Source: Microbulbifer sp. HZ11 (lineage in GTDB: Bacteria; Pseudomonadota; Gammaproteobacteria; Pseudomonadales; Cellvibrionaceae). Taken from it: 64,000 bases of DNA. The notes beneath the pieces were generated by a model that saw only the letters and a list, made by a program, of their open reading frames with translations, had not been told where the DNA came from and did no database searches. The stretch lies in assembly GCF_000708675.1 (NCBI RefSeq), contig NZ_JELR01000001.1:186001-250000 (forward strand), in the 5' to 3' direction. Numbering within the stretch: the first letter of the stretch is position 1; every line of letters starts with the position of its first letter. The translations under genes were made by a program, and so were the position numbers. Below, piece after piece: positions 19,128 through 28,584 of this stretch.

Positions 19128-20495
19128 GTGAGCGCATTCGCCGACGAAGCCACTCAGGTCTCAGAAAAGTTATCAGTAGCAGGCCGTTCGCCTGCCGTAC
19201 GTATCGGCATTTGCGGTCTCGGGACCGTAGGTGGCGGTACGGTCAATGTAATGGCGCGCAACTGCGAAGAGATCGCTGCGCGCTGTGGCCGCCCGGTCGA
19301 AATCGTCCAGGTCGGTGCCCGTCGGGACAACCCCGATTGCGACACCAGTCAGATGACTATCACCCGCGATATTTTTGATGTCGCTAATAATCCCGACGTA
19401 GACGTGCTGGTGGAACTGATTGGCGGTACCACTGTGGCCCGCGAACTGGTTCTGACCGCCATTGCCAATGGCAAGCACGTAGTGACCGCCAACAAGGCGC
19501 TGATCGCCGAGCACGGCAACGAACTGTTTGCGGCCGCGGCGGAGCGGGGCGTGACCATTGCCTATGAAGCCGCCGTTGCGGGCGGTATCCCCATTATCAA
19601 ATCTCTGCGCGAAGGCCTGGTCGGCAATCGCATTCAGTGGTTGGCCGGTATCATCAACGGAACCGGCAACTATATCCTCACCGAGATGCGTGAGAAGGGC
19701 CGCAGCTTTGACGAAGCTCTGGCCCAGGCCCAGGCGCTGGGTTATGCAGAAGCAGATCCCACATTCGACGTGGAAGGTATCGATGCGGCCCACAAGCTGG
19801 TGATCATGGCGTCCCTGGCGTTTGGTATGCCGTTGGCGTTCGACAAGGTATATACCGAAGGCATCAGCGGTGTGGCCAAGGAAGACATCCAGTATGCGGA
19901 TGAGCTGGGCTACCGTATCAAACATCTGGGCATTGCCCGCCGTACCAGCGATGGGGTGGAACTGCGGGTACACCCGACCCTGATTCCCCAGCGTCGCCTG
20001 ATTGCCAATGTGAACGGCGTGATGAACGCGGTACTGGTTAATGGGGATGCCGTGGGTCCGACCCTCTATTACGGTGCTGGTGCCGGTGCCGAGGCTACCG
20101 CCTCTGCGGTCATTGCGGATATCGTCGATGTGGCGCGTACTCTGAACGTGCGTCCGGACCAGCGTGTACCGCTGGCGGGCGTCACTCAGGACAGCCAGGG
20201 TAACCTGGACGATGTCCTGCCCATGAGCGACGCGGAAACCAGCTACTACATGCGTATTTCGGCGTTCGACAAACCCGGCGTCATGTCCAAGGTGGCGACC
20301 ATCTGCAGTGAGCAGGGCATCAGCATCGAGGCATTGATTCAGCACGAGCCGGCGGAAGACGAGGAGCTGGTGCCTGTGGTTCTGCTCACCAGCCGTGCCC
20401 GCGAGGCACAGTTGCAGGAAGCGGTAAATCAGATCGAAGCCCTGGATAGCATTCAGGGGCCGGTAGTACGTATTCGCGTCGAATCGCTCGGCTGA
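19128..20495 (+). CDS. hom: Homoserine dehydrogenase
   Basis: This enzyme reduces aspartate semialdehyde to homoserine, the branch point to threonine and methionine. It is the monofunctional type, with an NAD(P)-binding domain (GICGLGTVGGGTVNV), a catalytic domain (TANKALIAEHG, AGGIPIIKSLREGLVGNRI, NGTGNYILTEM, GYAEADPTFDVEG) and a C-terminal ACT domain at about 370-450 (SAFDKPGVMSKVATICSEQGISIEAL in two blocks). GTG 19128 with GGAGGGAAG just upstream gives 455 residues; the open frame extends back to 18963 without a good site. thrC follows by 86 bases. Confidence 0.96.
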   Translation: MSAFADEATQVSEKLSVAGRSPAVRIGICGLGTVGGGTVNVMARNCEEIAARCGRPVEIVQVGARRDNPDCDTSQMTITRDIFDVANNPDVDVLVELIGGTTVARELVLTAIANGKHVVTANKALIAEHGNELFAAAAERGVTIAYEAAVAGGIPIIKSLREGLVGNRIQWLAGIINGTGNYILTEMREKGRSFDEALAQAQALGYAEADPTFDVEGIDAAHKLVIMASLAFGMPLAFDKVYTEGISGVAKEDIQYADELGYRIKHLGIARRTSDGVELRVHPTLIPQRRLIANVNGVMNAVLVNGDAVGPTLYYGAGAGAEATASAVIADIVDVARTLNVRPDQRVPLAGVTQDSQGNLDDVLPMSDAETSYYMRISAFDKPGVMSKVATICSEQGISIEALIQHEPAEDEELVPVVLLTSRAREAQLQEAVNQIEALDSIQGPVVRIRVESLG

Positions 20496-20521
20496 TCGCA
20501 TCCTGCGGGACAACCTTTAAG

Positions 20522-20546
20522 CTGGCGAGCGATCCCCGCTCGCCAG
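20522..20546 (+). other. Perfect hairpin between hom and thrC
   Basis: CTGGCGAGCG (20522-20531) and CGCTCGCCAG (20537-20546) form a 10-bp stem with a 5-base loop. The following sequence (ATTTCAATT) is only weakly T-rich, so it may be a partial terminator or an mRNA processing/stability structure within the threonine operon. Confidence 0.5.
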
Positions 20547-20581
20547 ATTTCAATTCATTAATTGCGCTATATCGAATTACC

Positions 20582-21973
20582 GTGAAATTTATCAGCACCC
20601 GCGGCCGCGCGCCGTCTTTGAGTTTTGCCGACACCGTTCTTACCGGACTTGCCAGTGACGGTGGCCTGTACGTACCGGAAAAATTGCCCACTTTTACCCG
20701 CGAAGAAATCGCGGATATGGCTGGCCTGAGTTATCAGGAGCTGGCCTTTCGTATTATGTGGCCGTTTGTCTCGGAGGATCTGAGTGAAGACGAAATGCGC
20801 GGGATCATTGATCGTGCTTACGGCAGCTTCCGTCACAGCGCCATCGCACCGCTGGTGCAGACCGGTCACAACGAGTGGGTGTTGGAGCTGTTTCAGGGGC
20901 CAACCCTGGCGTTCAAGGATTTTGCTCTGCAGTTCCTTGGCCAGCTGTTCGATCTGCTGCTGAAAAAACGCGGTGAAAAAGTGGTGGTACTGGGTGCAAC
21001 CTCTGGCGATACCGGCTCTGCCGCCATCGAGGGGTGCCGCCACTGCGACAATATCGATATTTTCATCATGCACCCGCACAACCGCGTATCGGAAGTGCAG
21101 CGCAAGCAGATGACCTCGGTACTGTCGGACAACGTATTCAATATCGCCCTGGAAGGTAATTTCGACGATTGCCAGAATATGGTGAAGGCGAGCTTCGCTG
21201 ACCAGTCGTTTCTGCCCGATGGTCGCCGCCTGGTCGCGGTGAACTCCATCAACTGGGCGCGGATCATGGCCCAGATCGTCTACTACTTCCATGCCTCCCT
21301 GAGCCTGGGCGGCCCGCATCGAGCGGTGAATTTCTCCGTGCCCACGGGGAATTTCGGCGATATTTTTGCCGGTTACCTGGCGAAGAGTATGGGGTTGCCG
21401 ATCAATCAACTGGTGATCGCCACCAACGCCAACGATATTCTGCACCGTTGTATCAGTGCCAACGACCACTCCCCCAAGCCTTTGGTGCACAGCCTGTCGC
21501 CGAGTATGGACATCATGGTATCCAGCAACTTCGAACGCCTGCTGTTTGATCTGTATGATCGCGACGGCGCAGCGGTCTCGGATCTGCTGGCGGACCGCAG
21601 TGCGCCGCTGAAGCTGGATGAAAAGGTGCTGGAAAAAGCGCGTACCCTGTTCGCCTCCGAGCGTGTCGGTGACGAGCGCACCGTGGAAGTGATCCGCGAT
21701 GTGTACGAGTCCACGGAGTACCTGCTTGATCCCCATACCGCCATTGGTGTGGAAGCGGCGCGCCGCGCGCGCAAGTCCAGTGCCGAGCCCATGGTCTGTC
21801 TGGCCACCGCGCACCCGGCCAAATTCAGTGAGGCCGTCGACAAGGCACTGCCTGGCACCAAGGTGCCGTTGCCGCACCATATGGAGGATCTGCTGGAGCG
21901 GGAGGAGCGGTTACAAGTCCTGCCAAACGAGCTTTCTGCGGTACACGATTTTATCGCGCACGCCCTGGGTTAA
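20582..21973 (+). CDS. thrC: Threonine synthase
   Basis: This PLP enzyme converts O-phosphohomoserine to threonine. The long form has 463 residues. The PLP lysine lies in TLAFKDFALQFLGQL, the phosphate-binding segment is ATSGDTGSAAIEG, and PTGNFGDIFAGYLAKSMG is a conserved block. Translation starts at GTG 20582. It lies downstream of hom, so the two last steps to threonine are encoded together; thrA/thrB functions are not in the window. Confidence 0.96.
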   Translation: MKFISTRGRAPSLSFADTVLTGLASDGGLYVPEKLPTFTREEIADMAGLSYQELAFRIMWPFVSEDLSEDEMRGIIDRAYGSFRHSAIAPLVQTGHNEWVLELFQGPTLAFKDFALQFLGQLFDLLLKKRGEKVVVLGATSGDTGSAAIEGCRHCDNIDIFIMHPHNRVSEVQRKQMTSVLSDNVFNIALEGNFDDCQNMVKASFADQSFLPDGRRLVAVNSINWARIMAQIVYYFHASLSLGGPHRAVNFSVPTGNFGDIFAGYLAKSMGLPINQLVIATNANDILHRCISANDHSPKPLVHSLSPSMDIMVSSNFERLLFDLYDRDGAAVSDLLADRSAPLKLDEKVLEKARTLFASERVGDERTVEVIRDVYESTEYLLDPHTAIGVEAARRARKSSAEPMVCLATAHPAKFSEAVDKALPGTKVPLPHHMEDLLEREERLQVLPNELSAVHDFIAHALG

Positions 21974-22053
21974 CCTTGGCATCGCTGTCCGGGTAGAATG
22001 TTGGGAAAGCCGGTGCGACACCGGTATCCTAGGAATCTAAGCGACCGGATGCG

Positions 22054-23784
22054 ATGAACGCGATTATTCGACGACGGCCAGTGGATTTTTCCGCTGGCCG
22101 TTTTACGTCCTCCACCCCCGAAATTCTCCAGCGCGTATTGCTGGGCCGCGGTGTCCACAGCGACGACGCGCTGGATCACCAGCTGGCGCGCCTGCACAGC
22201 CCAATGTCCATGCGTGGCCTGGAGGCGGCGGTTGCGCTGCTTACCGACGCCATACGCGCACAACACAAAATCCTCATCATCGGTGACTTCGATGCGGATG
22301 GCGCGACAAGCAGTACCCTCGCAGTACTCGCCCTCGGCGCACTGGGCGCCGGTCCCGTGGATTTTCTCGTGCCTAATCGCTTCGAATTCGGCTACGGCCT
22401 GACCCCGGAAATCGTCGAGGTGGCGAAGGAGTACGATCCGGATCTGCTGATTACCGTGGACAACGGCATCAGCAGTATCGATGGTGTTAAGGCTGCGCGC
22501 GAAGCGGGCCTGAAAGTCATTGTCACCGACCACCATCTGCCCGGCGAAGTGCTTCCCGAGGCGGACGCCATCGTCAATCCCAACCAGCCCAATTGCGAAT
22601 TCCCGAGCAAGAACCTGGCGGGTGTCGGGGTAATTTTCTATCTCCTCAGTCGTGTCAAAAGTGCACTGCAGGCGGAGGGCTGGTTTGAAGAGACCGGCGT
22701 TACACCGCCCAATATGGCGGAATATCTGGATCTGGTCGCCCTTGGCACCGTGGCCGACCTGGTGCCGCTGGATCAGAACAACCGCGTACTGGTACATCAG
22801 GGCATCGCGCGTATTCGCGCGGGCCGCTGCCGTGTGGGTATACAGGCGCTGATGGAAGTGGCCGGGCGCGATCGCAGCCGGCTTTCCACCACCGATATCG
22901 GTTTTATCCTTGGTCCGCGCATTAACGCCGCCGGGCGCCTAGACGATATTGGTACCGGTATTCGCTGTCTGTTGACCCAGGATCCGCTGGAAGCCCGGGA
23001 ACTGGCAGCGGAACTCGACGGCCTGAATCGCGACCGCAAGGCCATTGAAGCGGGTATGCAGCGGGAAGCCATGGCTGCCCTGGAAAAACTGCAGCTGGCG
23101 GAAGAGGGATTGCCCTGGAGTCTGTGCCTGTACGATGGCGATTGGCACCAGGGCGTGGTGGGCATTCTCGCCAGTCGCATCAAGGAAAAGTTTCACCGCC
23201 CGGTGATCGCCTTTGCCGACGGCGATAACAATCTGGTGAAGGGGTCCGCGCGTTCTATCCCCGGTTTGCATATTCGTGATGCGCTCAGCGATGTGGCAGC
23301 GGCGCACCCGGATCTGATCAGCAAGTTTGGCGGCCATGCCATGGCCGCTGGCCTCAGCCTGCCGGCAGAAAATCTCGCGGCATTCACCGACGCGTTTGAA
23401 GTGGCTGTGCGCAGCCGCCTGAATGAATCCCAGTTGCAGGCGATTATTGAGACCGATGGTGAATTGCGGCCTCACGAATTTTCCATGGAAACCGCCGCGC
23501 TGCTGCGCGCCTGTGCGCCCTGGGGCCAGGCGTTCCCCGAGCCGGAGTTTGACGGAGAGTTTTTGATACTGCAGCAGCGCATTGTTGGCGAGCGCCATCT
23601 GAAAATGACCGTGGCACCGGTTGCCGCGCCGCAACAGGCGATCGATGCCATCGCTTTCAATATCGATACGGATTTCTGGCCTGCGCAGGTGGACAAAGTC
23701 CAGCTGGCGTACAAACTCGATATCAACGAATTCCGCGGGCGCCAGTCACTGCAGCTGATGGTCAGCCATATCAGTCCACTTTAA
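22054..23784 (+). CDS. recJ: Single-stranded-DNA-specific exonuclease RecJ
   Basis: RecJ is a 5'-3' ssDNA exonuclease of the DHH superfamily, acting in RecF-pathway recombination and mismatch repair. Motifs seen are IIGDFDADGATSSTLAVL, VDNGISS, VTDHHLPGE (DHH), the ALGTVADLVPLDQNNR block, GPRINAAGRLDD and, in the DHHA1 region, SIPGLHIRDAL with KFGGHAMAAGLSL. The C-terminal OB fold follows. The length of 576 residues is typical. It starts at ATG 22054; a TAGAAT -10-like box is present near 21994. Confidence 0.96.
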   Translation: MNAIIRRRPVDFSAGRFTSSTPEILQRVLLGRGVHSDDALDHQLARLHSPMSMRGLEAAVALLTDAIRAQHKILIIGDFDADGATSSTLAVLALGALGAGPVDFLVPNRFEFGYGLTPEIVEVAKEYDPDLLITVDNGISSIDGVKAAREAGLKVIVTDHHLPGEVLPEADAIVNPNQPNCEFPSKNLAGVGVIFYLLSRVKSALQAEGWFEETGVTPPNMAEYLDLVALGTVADLVPLDQNNRVLVHQGIARIRAGRCRVGIQALMEVAGRDRSRLSTTDIGFILGPRINAAGRLDDIGTGIRCLLTQDPLEARELAAELDGLNRDRKAIEAGMQREAMAALEKLQLAEEGLPWSLCLYDGDWHQGVVGILASRIKEKFHRPVIAFADGDNNLVKGSARSIPGLHIRDALSDVAAAHPDLISKFGGHAMAAGLSLPAENLAAFTDAFEVAVRSRLNESQLQAIIETDGELRPHEFSMETAALLRACAPWGQAFPEPEFDGEFLILQQRIVGERHLKMTVAPVAAPQQAIDAIAFNIDTDFWPAQVDKVQLAYKLDINEFRGRQSLQLMVSHISPL

Positions 23785-23824
23785 ACCCTTGCGGGCTTAT
23801 AGCTTTTAACAACTTAGAATTTAT

Positions 23825-24733
23825 ATGCATCAAAAACAAACGCGCGCAGAACTTTTGCTGTTACTGGCAGCGCTTTTCTGGGGGATCGCTTTTGTACCCC
23901 AGAAAATGGCCATGGAACACCTGCCACCACTGGCCTTCAACGCCTGGCGTTTTCTGCTGGGCGGACTGATCCTAATTCCGCTGGTGTACTGGCTGTCTTC
24001 TCGTAAGGAAATTGCCACGCCGGAAGAGGGGGCCTCGGTGAAAATGGGGTGGCGCCAGTGTCTGCCCGGCGGGGCCATTCTCGGTTTCTGGCTGTTTCTG
24101 GGGGCTGCGTTGCAGCAATGGGGTCTGGTGTATACGGGCGCCGGGCGCGCCGGGTTTATTTCCGGCATGGAAATGCTGCTGGTTTCGGTGATTGGCCTGT
24201 CCCTGGGTGTGGCGACCAACCGCTGGACCTGGGCGGGGATCGGTGTGGCCTTGATTGGCCTCTATATCCTCGGCGACTTCTCGCAAGAGTCCCAGATGAT
24301 CGGGGATCTGCTGGTATTTTCCGGCGCCTTCGCGTTCGCCCTGCAGGTATTGACCGCCGATCGCCTGGTTAAGCGCTATCACGCCCTGCGACTGGCGGCC
24401 ATCCAGTTTATTTTCTGCGGGCTGTTTTCGACAGTCGCATCGTTGATGATCGAGCAGGCCACGTTGCAGGGGGCCATTGATGCTGCCTGGCCCATCGCCT
24501 ACATGATGATTTTCTCCACCGCTATCGCGTTTACGTTCCAGCTACTGGGACTTCGCCACGCGGCCACCTCTCACGCTACGGTGATCATGAGTCTGGAGTC
24601 GGTGTTTGCACTGATTGCCGGCTGGTTGATTTTGAGCGAGGTGTTTACCGGCCACGAACTACTGGGTTGCGGCCTGATGCTGGCGGGTATGCTGCTGAGT
24701 CGCTACGGCGCTCACGCCGGCACGCATCACTGA
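23825..24733 (+). CDS. DMT-superfamily (EamA) transporter
   Basis: This 302-residue protein has ten predicted hydrophobic segments in two EamA repeats (first repeat LLLLAALFWGIAFVPQKMAM; second starting near residue 150 with LLVFSGAFAFALQVLTADRL). The family exports metabolites or amino acids by proton exchange; the substrate cannot be read here. It is 40 bases after recJ and 10 bases before a LysE-type exporter, so the two are probably cotranscribed. Confidence 0.85.
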   Translation: MHQKQTRAELLLLLAALFWGIAFVPQKMAMEHLPPLAFNAWRFLLGGLILIPLVYWLSSRKEIATPEEGASVKMGWRQCLPGGAILGFWLFLGAALQQWGLVYTGAGRAGFISGMEMLLVSVIGLSLGVATNRWTWAGIGVALIGLYILGDFSQESQMIGDLLVFSGAFAFALQVLTADRLVKRYHALRLAAIQFIFCGLFSTVASLMIEQATLQGAIDAAWPIAYMMIFSTAIAFTFQLLGLRHAATSHATVIMSLESVFALIAGWLILSEVFTGHELLGCGLMLAGMLLSRYGAHAGTHH

Positions 24734-24743
24734 GTCTGCTGAT

Positions 24744-25376
24744 ATGGGCGTAGTCGACTTTTCCGTACTGGCGCTGTTTGTGCCGACCTTCTTTTTCGTA
24801 TCCATTACTCCGGGGATGTGTATGACCCTGGCGCTGACCATGGGGATGGCGTTTGGGGTAAAGCGCACCCTGTGGATGATGCTGGGCGAGCTGTGTGGCG
24901 TCGCCCTGGTAGCAATTGCCGCTGTGCTGGGTATTGCGGCGTTTATGCTGAAATACCCGCAGGCCTTTCAGATCTTCAAATACTGCGGTGCCATCTATCT
25001 GGCGTATCTGGGCATACAGATGTGGCGCGCGCGGGGGCGGATGGTGTTGGTGGAATCTTCCGGCGAGGCGCCCGCGCCCGTCTCCGCATTCTCTCTGGCG
25101 TCTCAGGGGTTTGTTACCGCGGTAGCCAATCCGAAAGGCTGGGCATTTTTTATTGCCCTGTTGCCGCCGTTTATCAATCAGGCCAAGCCGCTCCTGCCAC
25201 AAATGACGGTATTGCTCAGCGTGATCCTGCTGCTGGAGTTTATCTGCATGCTGATTTACGCGAGTGGTGGGCGCACTTTGAGTCGCTTGCTGCATCGGGG
25301 AGAAAATGTCAGGCTGATGAACCGGATCGCCGGTACCCTGATGTTGGGCGTAGGGGGCTGGCTCGCGCTAAGCTGA
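24744..25376 (+). CDS. LysE/RhtB-family amino-acid exporter
   Basis: This 210-residue membrane protein has six hydrophobic segments. It carries the family N-terminal motif FFFVSITPGMCMTLALTMGM and the mid-protein VANPKGWAFFIALLPPF with its conserved NPK. RhtB-type proteins export homoserine, threonine or related neutral amino acids. Its location four genes downstream of hom-thrC would fit, but this is an inference from proximity. Confidence 0.87.
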   Translation: MGVVDFSVLALFVPTFFFVSITPGMCMTLALTMGMAFGVKRTLWMMLGELCGVALVAIAAVLGIAAFMLKYPQAFQIFKYCGAIYLAYLGIQMWRARGRMVLVESSGEAPAPVSAFSLASQGFVTAVANPKGWAFFIALLPPFINQAKPLLPQMTVLLSVILLLEFICMLIYASGGRTLSRLLHRGENVRLMNRIAGTLMLGVGGWLALS

Positions 25377-25421
25377 ACGGGATAGAGCGTTTTGAATGGC
25401 AACAGGAAAAGGAGTGCAACA

Positions 25422-25943
25422 ATGCGCCAGCCGTGGATTCACATGCTGTGTATGGCCCTAATGACGGTGGTGATGGCAGGCTGTGACGCCTCGCACAACA
25501 AGTCTGATGGAAGCGCCGATACATCGCCGGCGGAGGAAGTAAAAGAGATGCCCGCTGACAAGCCGGATTCTCCTTCCGGTAGTGCGCAGGGAGGTAGTGC
25601 TGACGCGGTATCTCCCGATTCCGCTACCGGCGACAGTAACCTCTGGGTGATGCAGCCCCGGGGCAATCGCCAGTGTGAGGGTGGTGGCCGTACGCTCGAA
25701 GCGAGTGCGGCGCAACTTGTGCAAAACGGCATCAAAGTACAGGAAAGTCGCTGTGCCACCCGCACCGACCGCATGTATCCCAGCGTCTGTGGCGGTGCCA
25801 CCGGTGACCTGCTGGTGCATCGTATTCCTGCAAGCTTTCTCGACGCGGCTCTGGAGCTGGGTTTCGACCCCGTCAAGCCTGGCGCCTACCAGTTTGGCGA
25901 TTGCCCGAAGGAGGCGTCGGGCGGAGGCTCCTCAGTCTACTGA
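25422..25943 (+). CDS. Small cysteine-containing lipoprotein, unknown function
   Basis: I do not recognise this protein. ATG 25422, with AAAAGGAG upstream, gives 173 residues; an earlier TTG at 25392 is less likely. A lipobox VMAG-Cys21 predicts a lipoprotein, with Asp at +2. A low-complexity acidic/Ser/Pro linker (about 22-75) is followed by a compact domain with four cysteines (RQCEGG, ESRCATRTD, PSVCGG, FGDCP) that could form two disulfides. The context is a string of exporters, with a convergent pectin esterase 95 bases away. Confidence 0.7.
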   Translation: MRQPWIHMLCMALMTVVMAGCDASHNKSDGSADTSPAEEVKEMPADKPDSPSGSAQGGSADAVSPDSATGDSNLWVMQPRGNRQCEGGGRTLEASAAQLVQNGIKVQESRCATRTDRMYPSVCGGATGDLLVHRIPASFLDAALELGFDPVKPGAYQFGDCPKEASGGGSSVY

Positions 25944-26038
25944 TGCCCCCGCCCTTGGCCCTTATGCGATCCATAGGTGATCCATAGCGGTAGTGGGCCT
26001 GGTGCGACTGGAAAAAGGCGCTTCACTCACGGCGTTGC

Positions 26039-27235
26039 TTAGAACGGCGCTTTCCAGTCTGCGAGAATCCGCTCCCTGGTATAACGCTCTGCTTCGGTCT
26101 CCGTCAGCTGCCGCCGCCGTTCATTGACCTGTGCGCCCGGGCCATGACTCTGATATTCATAAAAGCGTGCGCTCTCGGGGGGAAATACCGTGGACTTGGT
26201 GCCGTCGCGGCTGGTGCCGCGCATGGATGCCCAGCCATCGCCGGTGATGTGGTCGTCCATAAAGGTACGGATGAATACCGCAGCACCAACGGCATTCGGG
26301 TCCGCGTAGCGTCCGTCGGCGAAGGTGGTGGTAGGGTGCCAGGGGCGACCCAGCGGCGACGAATTGGCCGGAACACCATCGGCTTTCAAAAGCCGGCAAT
26401 TCAGGAACACTAGGCCATATTCATTCCCGATATCGGTACTCGGTGCGGTCACGTAGCCCACGGTTTCCCGCCTGCTACCACGGGGGCGAGTGACAATATC
26501 GCTGTTCTCAAACAGCGCCTGGCCCGCCCCGAAGATAAAATCCACGTTTCCCTCGATCACGCTGTCCAGAAAATAGCTACGGCCTCCCTGTACAAACAGG
26601 GTGTCCTGGTAGCCCAGCAGACGCACGTTGCGGAAGGCGGAGCGGTCGCTGTTCAACCCGGTTTCCAGAGCCACCGCCTGGGTGCCGCTGACCTTGTCCG
26701 TGTGACCCTTCGGCAGGGCATCGGTGGTAAGGAAATCGAAGCTGTTTTCGATGGTCAGGTTTTCCGCGCGAAAGTCTGTAGCCTCGACGGTTACTGTGGC
26801 CGTGGCAAAGGTGCCCAACTTTTCACCGGAATCCGCGGGAAATCCGGGAGCGGCCATCCCGGCATAGTCACCGTAGCGTATCACCGTCTCATCGCGACCG
26901 GCGCCAACCAGGTGCACATTGGGTTTACGCACCAGCACTTTTTCATTGTAGATACCGGCGGGCAGGAAAATGGAATAGGGTGTATCGCCATCTGCGGGAG
27001 CGGCCTCGAGAGCGGATTGAAGGGAGTCAAACCGGCGTGCAGCCGAAATTTCCGAAGGCGCTATTCCTATCATTGCGTCAAATCGTGCCTCATTTGCGCA
27101 GGCGGAAAGGCTGAGCAGGGCAAGCAAGCTCAGTAAACTGGCTAGCCACTTTGATTGCCCGGTACGACATACCGTCCACGTCCACGTCCACAGTGCGGAA
27201 GGCGTGGGTTTGTATTGGGTAGGGTGGTATAGCAT
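26039..27235 (-). CDS. Pectin methylesterase lipoprotein (CE8 family)
   Basis: This enzyme de-esterifies methylated polygalacturonate. The family's catalytic blocks are all present in order: GYQDTLFVQGGRSYFLDS, GNVDFIFGAG (the two catalytic Asp are in these) and LGRPW (substrate Arg). The N terminus contains a hydrophobic segment ending LLSLSAC, a lipobox, so it is probably anchored to the outer membrane like PemB. The 34 residues before the hydrophobic stretch include a WTWTWT run coded by a short DNA tandem repeat. A later start, or a long cytoplasmic n-region, is possible. The gene diverges from prfB with 194 bases between starts. No other pectin genes are nearby. Confidence 0.9.
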   Translation of the reverse strand: MLYHPTQYKPTPSALWTWTWTVCRTGQSKWLASLLSLLALLSLSACANEARFDAMIGIAPSEISAARRFDSLQSALEAAPADGDTPYSIFLPAGIYNEKVLVRKPNVHLVGAGRDETVIRYGDYAGMAAPGFPADSGEKLGTFATATVTVEATDFRAENLTIENSFDFLTTDALPKGHTDKVSGTQAVALETGLNSDRSAFRNVRLLGYQDTLFVQGGRSYFLDSVIEGNVDFIFGAGQALFENSDIVTRPRGSRRETVGYVTAPSTDIGNEYGLVFLNCRLLKADGVPANSSPLGRPWHPTTTFADGRYADPNAVGAAVFIRTFMDDHITGDGWASMRGTSRDGTKSTVFPPESARFYEYQSHGPGAQVNERRRQLTETEAERYTRERILADWKAPF

Positions 27236-27385
27236 CTCTCAACGCTCTGAATGAAATTGGCCTGATGGTGTGTTTTTATTGGTCAGGCCATTCTATCCCC
27301 ACTTGTTGTTTTCGCTCAAGCCAACTACCGTCGCCCATCTAGCGGGATCTATCACTGCGCCCCCTTATTTCCGGGCCCGTCCTGA

Positions 27386-27402
27386 GGTAGAATGCGCGCC
27401 CG
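27386..27402 (+). promoter_or_regulatory. Candidate -10 and GC-rich discriminator of prfB
   Basis: AGGTAGAATGCGCGCCC contains TAGAAT (27388-27393), followed at once by a GC-rich discriminator. The -35 region is poor. Nearly the same string precedes cysM (56331-56347). The GC-rich discriminator is a hallmark of ppGpp-repressed promoters; that regulation is an inference. Confidence 0.4.
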
Positions 27403-27429
27403 ATTTAACCGACAGAAGCCGACGCATCT

Positions 27430-28525
27430 ATGGAAATTAATCCGCTTCTCAACCAGATGAAAGACCTCGCAGAGCGCACCGACGTTCTCAGGGGGTATCT
27501 TTGACTATGCTGGCAAGAAAGAACGCCTGACCGAAGTTGAACTGGAACTGGCCGAGCCCAGTGTCTGGGACGACCCCGACCGCGCCCAGGATCTGGGGCG
27601 TGAACGCTCCTCCCTGGAAGCCGTCGTAAAAACCATCGAAGACCTCGACGCCGGTATCAACGACAGCCGCGAGCTGCTCGATATGGCTGTGGAAGAGGAC
27701 GATGAAGATTCCGTCGCCGAAGTCGCCAGCGAACTCGAAAACCTCCAGCAACAACTGGAAACCCTCGAATTCCGCCGCATGTTCTCCGGACAGACCGACC
27801 CCAACAACGCCTACCTGGACATCCAGGCCGGCTCCGGCGGCACCGAAGCCCAGGACTGGGCCGAAATGCTGCTGCGCATGTACCTGCGCTGGGGCGAAGC
27901 CCACGGCTTCAAAACCACCCTGGAAGAAGCCTCCGCTGGCGAAGTCGCCGGTATCAAAAGTGCCACCATCCACTTCCAGGGTGAATACGCCTTCGGCTGG
28001 CTGCGCACCGAAACCGGCGTGCACCGCCTCGTGCGCAAAAGCCCGTTCGACTCCGGCAACCGTCGTCACACCTCGTTCACCTCCGTCTTCGTCTCCCCGG
28101 AGATCGACGACAACATCGAAATCGAAGTGGACAAATCTCAGGTGCGCGAAGACACCTACCGCGCCTCCGGCGCCGGTGGTCAGCACGTCAACAAAACCGA
28201 CTCCGCCGTACGTTTGACCCACATCGAATCCGGCATCGTCGTCGCCTGTCAGAGCGAGCGCTCCCAGCACCAAAACCGCGATAAAGCGTGGAAAATGCTG
28301 CGGGCCAAACTCTACGAACAGGAAATGCAGAAGCGCAACGCCGAAAAACAGGCGATGGAAGAAAGCAAATCCGACATCGGCTGGGGCAGCCAGATCCGCT
28401 CCTACGTACTGGACGACCAGCGCATCAAAGACCTGCGCACCAGCGTCCAGACCAGCAACTGCCAAGCAGTGTTGGATGGGGACCTGGACCAGTTTATTGA
28501 AGCGAGCTTAAAAGCAGGCTTGTAA
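27430..28525 (+). CDS. prfB: Peptide chain release factor 2 (programmed +1 frameshift)
   Basis: RF2 terminates at UGA and UAA. Frame 0 starts at ATG 27430 and reaches an in-frame TGA at 27502-27504 after 24 codons. The slippery CTT-TGA-C is preceded by the internal Shine-Dalgarno AGGGGG (27490-27495). After the +1 shift, reading resumes at GAC 27503 and runs to the stop at 28523-28525, giving 364 residues (E. coli 365). The stop-recognition tripeptide SPF ([15 protein letters not shown]) and the catalytic GGQ ([20 protein letters not shown]) are intact. Low RF2 favours the shift, so the gene is autoregulated. A single uninterrupted ORF would miss the N-terminal part. Confidence 0.97.
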
Positions 28526-28584
28526 CCCAAGCATCGGGCTCCACCGGCTTACGAAGTAAAACACTTCAAAGTGAAGGCGGAGTG

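Noticed and set aside
19173-20513. Minus-strand open frame opposite hom (446 codons)
   Set aside because: It is fully covered by hom, whose motifs are complete; the His/Arg/Gln-rich composition is that of an antisense frame.
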